25,772 bases of DNA, from NCBI GenBank assembly GCA_023387335.1, contig JAEWIF010000063.1:1-25772 (forward strand), given 5' to 3'. Made by a program: the position numbers and the translations under genes. The DNA is from Pseudomonadota bacterium. Lineage in GTDB: Bacteria; Pseudomonadota; Gammaproteobacteria; Burkholderiales; Burkholderiaceae_C. Position 1 is the stretch's first letter; every line of letters begins with the position of its first letter. Below, one piece after another: positions 22,625 to 25,772 of the stretch. The notes under the pieces are model-generated. The model searched no databases. It saw only the letters and a list, made by a program, of their open reading frames with translations, and was not told the origin of the DNA.

Positions 22625-22666
22625 GAGCTTTCTCTCCTACCGCATTGATTTAAGTGGAGAAAGCTC
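22625..22666. repeat. Perfect 10-bp inverted repeat across the merR start
   Basis: GAGCTTTCTC (22625-22634), 22-base spacer, GAGAAAGCTC (22657-22666). The GTG start codon of the regulator (22654-22656) is the last codon of the spacer. It could be an RNA hairpin that limits initiation or a DNA operator for autoregulation. Confidence 0.6.
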
Positions 22667-23112
22667 TTCCCGCGATCCCGGCCAAGCGTTACTTCACCAT
22701 CGGTGAGGTCAGCGACCTGTGCGGCGTCAAGCCGCACGTGCTGCGGTATTGGGAGCAGGAATTCACGCAGCTGCGACCGATGAAGCGGCGCGGCAACCGG
22801 CGCTACTACCAGCACCACGAGGTGCTGATGATCCGCCGCATCCGCGACCTGCTCTACGACCAGGGCTTCACCATCAGCGGCGCGCGCAACAAGCTGCAGG
22901 AGCTGGTGCAGCTCGAACGCGACAAGCGCCGCTCCGGCGAAGTCATGCTCGAAGGCGTGGAGGTCATGGAAGTGGAAGACTCCACGCTCGAGGACTTCGA
23001 GGACACCACGGTCATGCCCGATGCCGGCGAACTCTCCGAGGTCTCCGAGCAACTGCTGCTCGTTCGGCGCGAACTGTTCGAAATCCGCGACCTGTTGTCG
23101 GCCAACCACTGA
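22654..23112 (+). CDS. MerR family transcriptional regulator
   Basis: A 152-residue regulator. Residues 12-80 form the MerR winged helix (RYFTIGEVSDLCGVKPHVLR, then YWEQEFTQLRPMKRRGNRRYY, DLLYDQGFTISGARNKLQEL). The C-terminal part is acidic (EVMEVEDSTLEDFEDTT) and ends with a short helix; it lacks the metal cysteines of MerR or CueR and any large ligand domain, so its signal is unknown. This gene regularly follows ihfA in Burkholderiales. The start is a GTG without a Shine-Dalgarno, lying at the edge of a perfect inverted repeat. It ends 23 bases before tRNA-Pro, and the tRNA -10 box sits in that gap. Confidence 0.92.
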   Translation: MEKALPAIPAKRYFTIGEVSDLCGVKPHVLRYWEQEFTQLRPMKRRGNRRYYQHHEVLMIRRIRDLLYDQGFTISGARNKLQELVQLERDKRRSGEVMLEGVEVMEVEDSTLEDFEDTTVMPDAGELSEVSEQLLLVRRELFEIRDLLSANH

Positions 23113-23121
23113 CGGTCGGCA

Positions 23122-23127
23122 TATAAT
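23122..23127 (+). promoter_or_regulatory. -10 box of tRNA-Pro
   Basis: A perfect TATAAT, 8 bases upstream of the mature tRNA 5' end. No good -35 lies 16-18 bases before it; TTGTCG at 23095-23100 is 21 bases away. Confidence 0.7.
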
Positions 23128-23135
23128 GGCGGGCT

Positions 23136-23212
23136 CGGCGTGTAGCGCAGCCTGGTAGCGCACTTGCATGGGGTGCAAGGGGTCGCGAGTTCGAATCCCG
23201 CCACGCCGACCA
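23136..23212 (+). tRNA. tRNA-Pro (anticodon GGG)
   Basis: A 77-base cloverleaf. The acceptor stem CGGCGTG pairs with CACGCCG, followed by A and an encoded CCA. The anticodon stem CTTGC/GCAAG encloses ATGGGGT, so the anticodon is GGG (23170-23172), reading CCC and CCU. The loop has A at position 32 and U at 38, a pair known to tune decoding in this tRNA class. The T arm has GTTCGAATC. It lies between merR and a strong terminator. Confidence 0.98.
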
Positions 23213-23233
23213 TTTTCCTTAACGTCCATAGGG

Positions 23234-23269
23234 GCCGGCGCGACACCAGTCGCGCCGGCTTCTTTGTTT
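23234..23269 (+). terminator. Intrinsic terminator after tRNA-Pro
   Basis: Stem GCCGGCGCGA (23234-23243) with TCGCGCCGGC (23250-23259), loop CACCAG, then TTCTTTGTTT. It ends the operon and the tRNA transcript. Confidence 0.93.
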
Positions 23270-23292
23270 CCAGCTGAGCTGGCGCATACAAT
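23264..23292 (+). promoter_or_regulatory. Sigma70-type promoter of the cyclase-FHA gene
   Basis: TTGTTT (23264-23269), a 17-base spacer, then TACAAT (23287-23292). The -35 box is the T-rich tail of the preceding terminator. Transcription would start near 23299, only about 3 bases before the ATG, predicting a leaderless mRNA. Confidence 0.6.
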
Positions 23293-23301
23293 GGTTGCGA
23301 C

Positions 23302-24192
23302 ATGGCCACCGTTGTTTTTGCTGACCTGGTCGGAAGCACCGGCATCTTCGAGCGGCTGGGCGACGAGACCGCCGGACGGTTCGTCACGCAGCTGACGACG
23401 GCCTTGTCCCGCAGCTTCGAACAGCACCGCGGCCGTGTCGTGAAACTCCTGGGCGACGGCCTGTTCGTGGTGTTCCCCGACGAGTCGGACGCCATCTCCG
23501 CCTGCGTCGGCATCCAGAAACGCCTCCAGGAAACGCCGGTCTATCCGGGCGGAACCGGCAAGCCCGTGCAGATGCAGATGGGCGTGGAATCCGGTGAGGT
23601 GGTCGAGATCGAAGGCGACTGCTACGGCGACGCCGTCAACAGCGCCGCCCGCCTGGCCGACCTGGCCGGCGCCGAGCAGATCCTCACCACCAGCCGCGTG
23701 CGCGAGTCGCTTCGCCCCGATCTGCAGGCCAAGCTGCGCAGCCTGGGCCCGATGTTCCTGCGCGGCAAGAACGAGCAGACCGAGGTCTATCGCGTGCAGT
23801 GGCAACCCGAGCGCGACGCCGACGCCACCATGATGGGCGCTTCGATGTTCAAGGCCTCGCCCAACGCCCACCTGGAACTCACGGGCGCGGGCCGCACGCT
23901 GCGCATGGAGCCGCACGGCAGTTCCGTGACGCTGGGCCGCGCCGCCACGGCCACGCTCTCGGTCAACGACTCCCGCGTGTCGCGCGTCCATGCCACGGTC
24001 GACTGGAAGGGAGGGCACTTCGTCCTCAGCGACCAGTCCAGCTTCGGCACCTGGGTCTACATGGGCGGCGGCAACACTCCCCTGGTCCTGCGGAGGACCG
24101 AGTGCTACCTGGTCGGCAACGGCCTGATCACGCTGGGCTGCGAGCGTGAGGCAGAGGCCGCCCCGCGGGTGGACTTCGCCGTCCTGGCCTGA
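23302..24192 (+). CDS. Class III adenylate cyclase fused to an FHA domain
   Basis: A 296-residue cytoplasmic protein. Residues 1-165 form a class III nucleotide cyclase with metal ligands D8 (VVFADLVGST) and D52 (LLGDGLFVVF), adenine-specifying K48 and D110, and transition-state N113 and R117 (YGDAVNSAARLADL). All are intact, so cyclic AMP is the likely product. Residues 190-285 form an FHA domain (VTLGRAATATLSVNDSRVSR, S227 and H230 of SxxH, DQSSFGTWV), which binds phosphothreonine. The Ser/Thr kinase encoded 24 bases downstream is the obvious source of that phosphothreonine. There is no membrane segment and no ribosome site; a promoter with TACAAT 9 bases upstream suggests a leaderless transcript. 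Confidence 0.93.
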   Translation: MATVVFADLVGSTGIFERLGDETAGRFVTQLTTALSRSFEQHRGRVVKLLGDGLFVVFPDESDAISACVGIQKRLQETPVYPGGTGKPVQMQMGVESGEVVEIEGDCYGDAVNSAARLADLAGAEQILTTSRVRESLRPDLQAKLRSLGPMFLRGKNEQTEVYRVQWQPERDADATMMGASMFKASPNAHLELTGAGRTLRMEPHGSSVTLGRAATATLSVNDSRVSRVHATVDWKGGHFVLSDQSSFGTWVYMGGGNTPLVLRRTECYLVGNGLITLGCEREAEAAPRVDFAVLA

Positions 24193-24216
24193 GGCCGAGC
24201 GGCCACGGATATCCAC

Positions 24217-25772
24217 GTGCATCTCAAGAAGCTGGGCCGTTACGACCTCGTTCGGGTGCTCGGCAAGGGCGCGATGGGCGTGGTCTACGAAGGCCGCGAT
24301 CCCAACCTCGACCGCCAGGTCGCCATCAAGACCATCATGGTCGACGGCCTGAGCCCGGTGGCCGCCGCGGAGTACGAGGAGCGCTTCCGCACCGAAGCCC
24401 GATCGGCCGCGCGGCTGCTCCATCCCAACATCGTCACCGTCTACGACTCCGACCGCGACGGCGACACCGCCTTCCTGGTGATGGAGTTCGTGGCCGGCGA
24501 CGACCTCAAGCAGCTGCTCGACTCCGGCGGCCGCTACGAGACCGAGCACGCGCTCCAACTGGTGCACGACATGCTGGCCGCGCTCGAATTCGCGCATCGC
24601 CAGGGCGTGATCCACCGCGATATCAAGCCGGCCAACCTGCTGGTGGAGAAGGGCGGTCGCGTCAAGCTCACCGACTTCGGCGTCGCGCGCATCGCCGGCG
24701 AAGCCACCCGCACGCAGGGCAGCATGATCGGCACGCTGAAGTACATGGCGCCCGAGCAGGTGCAGGGCCAGAAGGTCGATTCGCGTGCCGACCTGTTCTC
24801 CGCCGCCGTCGTCGCCTACCAGCTGCTCACCGGCGCGCGTCCGTTCGACGGCGACAACGACTTCTCCATCATCCACCAGGTCATCGGCCACACGCCCGCC
24901 ACGCCGACCTCGCTGGTGCCGGAACTGCCGGCCGCCGTCGACGGGGTGTTCGCGCGCGCGATGGCCAAGGACCGCGACCAGCGATTCCCCACCGCCGGCG
25001 ATTTCTGGCAGGGGCTGCGCGAGGCGTTCTCGCACATCGACCTGCCCGCCATCACGGTCGCGCCTCCGGCTCCGCGCAGCGGTCCGCCCACCATCACGCT
25101 GCCGCCGTCGGCCGGCCGCGCGAACACGCTGCCGGGCGGCCAGATCACGCAGGAGCTCGAGCTCGAATACTGGCGCGCCGTGCGCGATTCCGGCGACCGG
25201 CGCGAGCTCGAAGGTTTCCTCAAGCGCTTCCCCGAAGGCATCTATGCCGACCTGGCGCGCCTTCGCCTCCAGCGGCTCGCCTCGCCGGAGGGAGGAGAGG
25301 AGCACACCGCCACGCTCCCGCTTCACCGCGAGGATGGCGGCGAAGAGGAGCGCGCCTGGCAGGTATTGACGTCCGCGATGCCGCAGCCGATCGAAAAGCC
25401 TGAGCCCAAGCCGGTCGCATCGGTTCGCTCGTCGCCTTCGTACGACTCGACGTTGCCTTTGCCGCGACGCATCCCGGCGCGGCGCTGGGCCGGCGCCACC
25501 GCGGCGGTGGTCGGCCTGGCGTTCGTCGCCGTGCTCTTCTGGGCGCGGGGTTCGGGCACCGAGGCCGGCAATGCCAACGCCGTGGTCGCGACCTCGGCGG
25601 CCGCTGCGCCCACCGCGGCTTCGGCCAGCGCGCCGGTCGCCACCGCCCCGGCTTCCAGTTCGAGCCTCGTCGCCGCCAGCGCCACCGCGGTCCCGCAACC
25701 CGCCGTCAAGCCGGCGTCGGCTGCCCGCCAGGTGGCCGTTTCACCGGCCGCGCCGCCCGCGCCCGCCCGTCG
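24217..25772 (+). CDS. Membrane-anchored Ser/Thr protein kinase, truncated by window end
   Basis: An open frame of 518 residues that runs off the window; the stop is not seen. Residues 9-275 are a eukaryote-like (PknB-type) kinase with the glycine loop LGKGAMGVVY (15-24), K38 in VAIK, E60 of helix C, HRDIKPAN (D135), DFG (153-155) and GTLKYMAPEQ (172-181). All catalytic residues are present. A Pro-rich linker follows, then a YWRAVRDSGDRRELEGFLKR unit followed by FPEGIYADLARLRL (about 318-352), a short motif seen in other bacterial signalling proteins. One transmembrane helix lies at about 424-443, and an Ala/Ser/Pro-rich outer segment follows. The start is a GTG at 24217 with a weak site, 24 bases after the cyclase-FHA gene, so the two are probably one operon. 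Confidence 0.93.
   Translation, partial: MHLKKLGRYDLVRVLGKGAMGVVYEGRDPNLDRQVAIKTIMVDGLSPVAAAEYEERFRTEARSAARLLHPNIVTVYDSDRDGDTAFLVMEFVAGDDLKQLLDSGGRYETEHALQLVHDMLAALEFAHRQGVIHRDIKPANLLVEKGGRVKLTDFGVARIAGEATRTQGSMIGTLKYMAPEQVQGQKVDSRADLFSAAVVAYQLLTGARPFDGDNDFSIIHQVIGHTPATPTSLVPELPAAVDGVFARAMAKDRDQRFPTAGDFWQGLREAFSHIDLPAITVAPPAPRSGPPTITLPPSAGRANTLPGGQITQELELEYWRAVRDSGDRRELEGFLKRFPEGIYADLARLRLQRLASPEGGEEHTATLPLHREDGGEEERAWQVLTSAMPQPIEKPEPKPVASVRSSPSYDSTLPLPRRIPARRWAGATAAVVGLAFVAVLFWARGSGTEAGNANAVVATSAAAAPTAASASAPVATAPASSSSLVAASATAVPQPAVKPASAARQVAVSPAAPPAPAR

Noticed and set aside
19759..25698. A 1979-codon open frame on the minus strand.
   Set aside because: It runs antisense through pheT, ihfA, the merR-type gene, tRNA-Pro, the cyclase and the kinase. 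Its product is a low-complexity Arg/His/Ala/Gly string without domains. Such frames arise because GC-rich third codon positions remove stop codons from the opposite strand.

Overview
The window is very GC-rich DNA from a betaproteobacterium. The best guess is Burkholderiales, family Comamonadaceae (Ramlibacter/Variovorax-like). The reasons are the gene order thrS-infC-rpmI-rplT-pheS-pheT-ihfA-merR-tRNA-Pro, a Bug-family periplasmic receptor, an SWIB protein with a histone-H1-like tail, and a GspB-type secretion protein. I saw no insertion sequence, phage gene or CRISPR array. The window looks like ordinary chromosome with one accessory catabolic block.

Layout. (1) 1-1786: the 3' end of a gspB-like gene, a convergent secreted protein of unknown function, and a bactofilin closed by a strong bidirectional terminator. 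(2) 1804-8601: a catabolic cluster. On the minus strand lies a Bug receptor - Gfo/Idh/MocA oxidoreductase - DUF993 aldolase-like protein - TIM-barrel isomerase operon, then a TetR regulator, and divergent from it a thiamine-diphosphate enzyme. Two matching dyads, before the receptor and between tetR and the TPP gene, suggest one TetR regulon. (3) 8621-11614: an SWIB-domain protein with an Ala/Lys tail, and two EamA exporters flanking an Lrp/AsnC regulator. (4) 11615-15069: isocitrate lyase (aceA) behind a dyad-rich leader, then an orphan CHASE-domain histidine kinase. (5) 15070-23269: the translation operon thrS, infC, rpmI, rplT, pheS, pheT, ihfA, a MerR-type regulator and tRNA-Pro(GGG). (6) 23264-25772: an adenylate cyclase fused to an FHA domain, followed by a membrane-anchored Ser/Thr kinase that runs off the window.

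The most interesting signals are regulatory. Upstream of thrS is a 12-codon reading frame with four threonine codons, followed by mutually exclusive hairpins and a U-tract. This is the architecture of ribosome-mediated attenuation, here for a threonyl-tRNA synthetase. infC appears to start at ATC. pheS has a hairpin between its only Shine-Dalgarno-like sequence and its ATG. The merR GTG lies in the loop of a perfect 10-bp inverted repeat. The aceA leader holds two matching palindromes exactly 30 bp apart. The catabolic cluster combines an oxidoreductase, a metal TIM-barrel, a DUF993 protein with a DHDPS-like lysine and a TPP enzyme, and may be an uncharacterised carboxylate or sugar-acid pathway.
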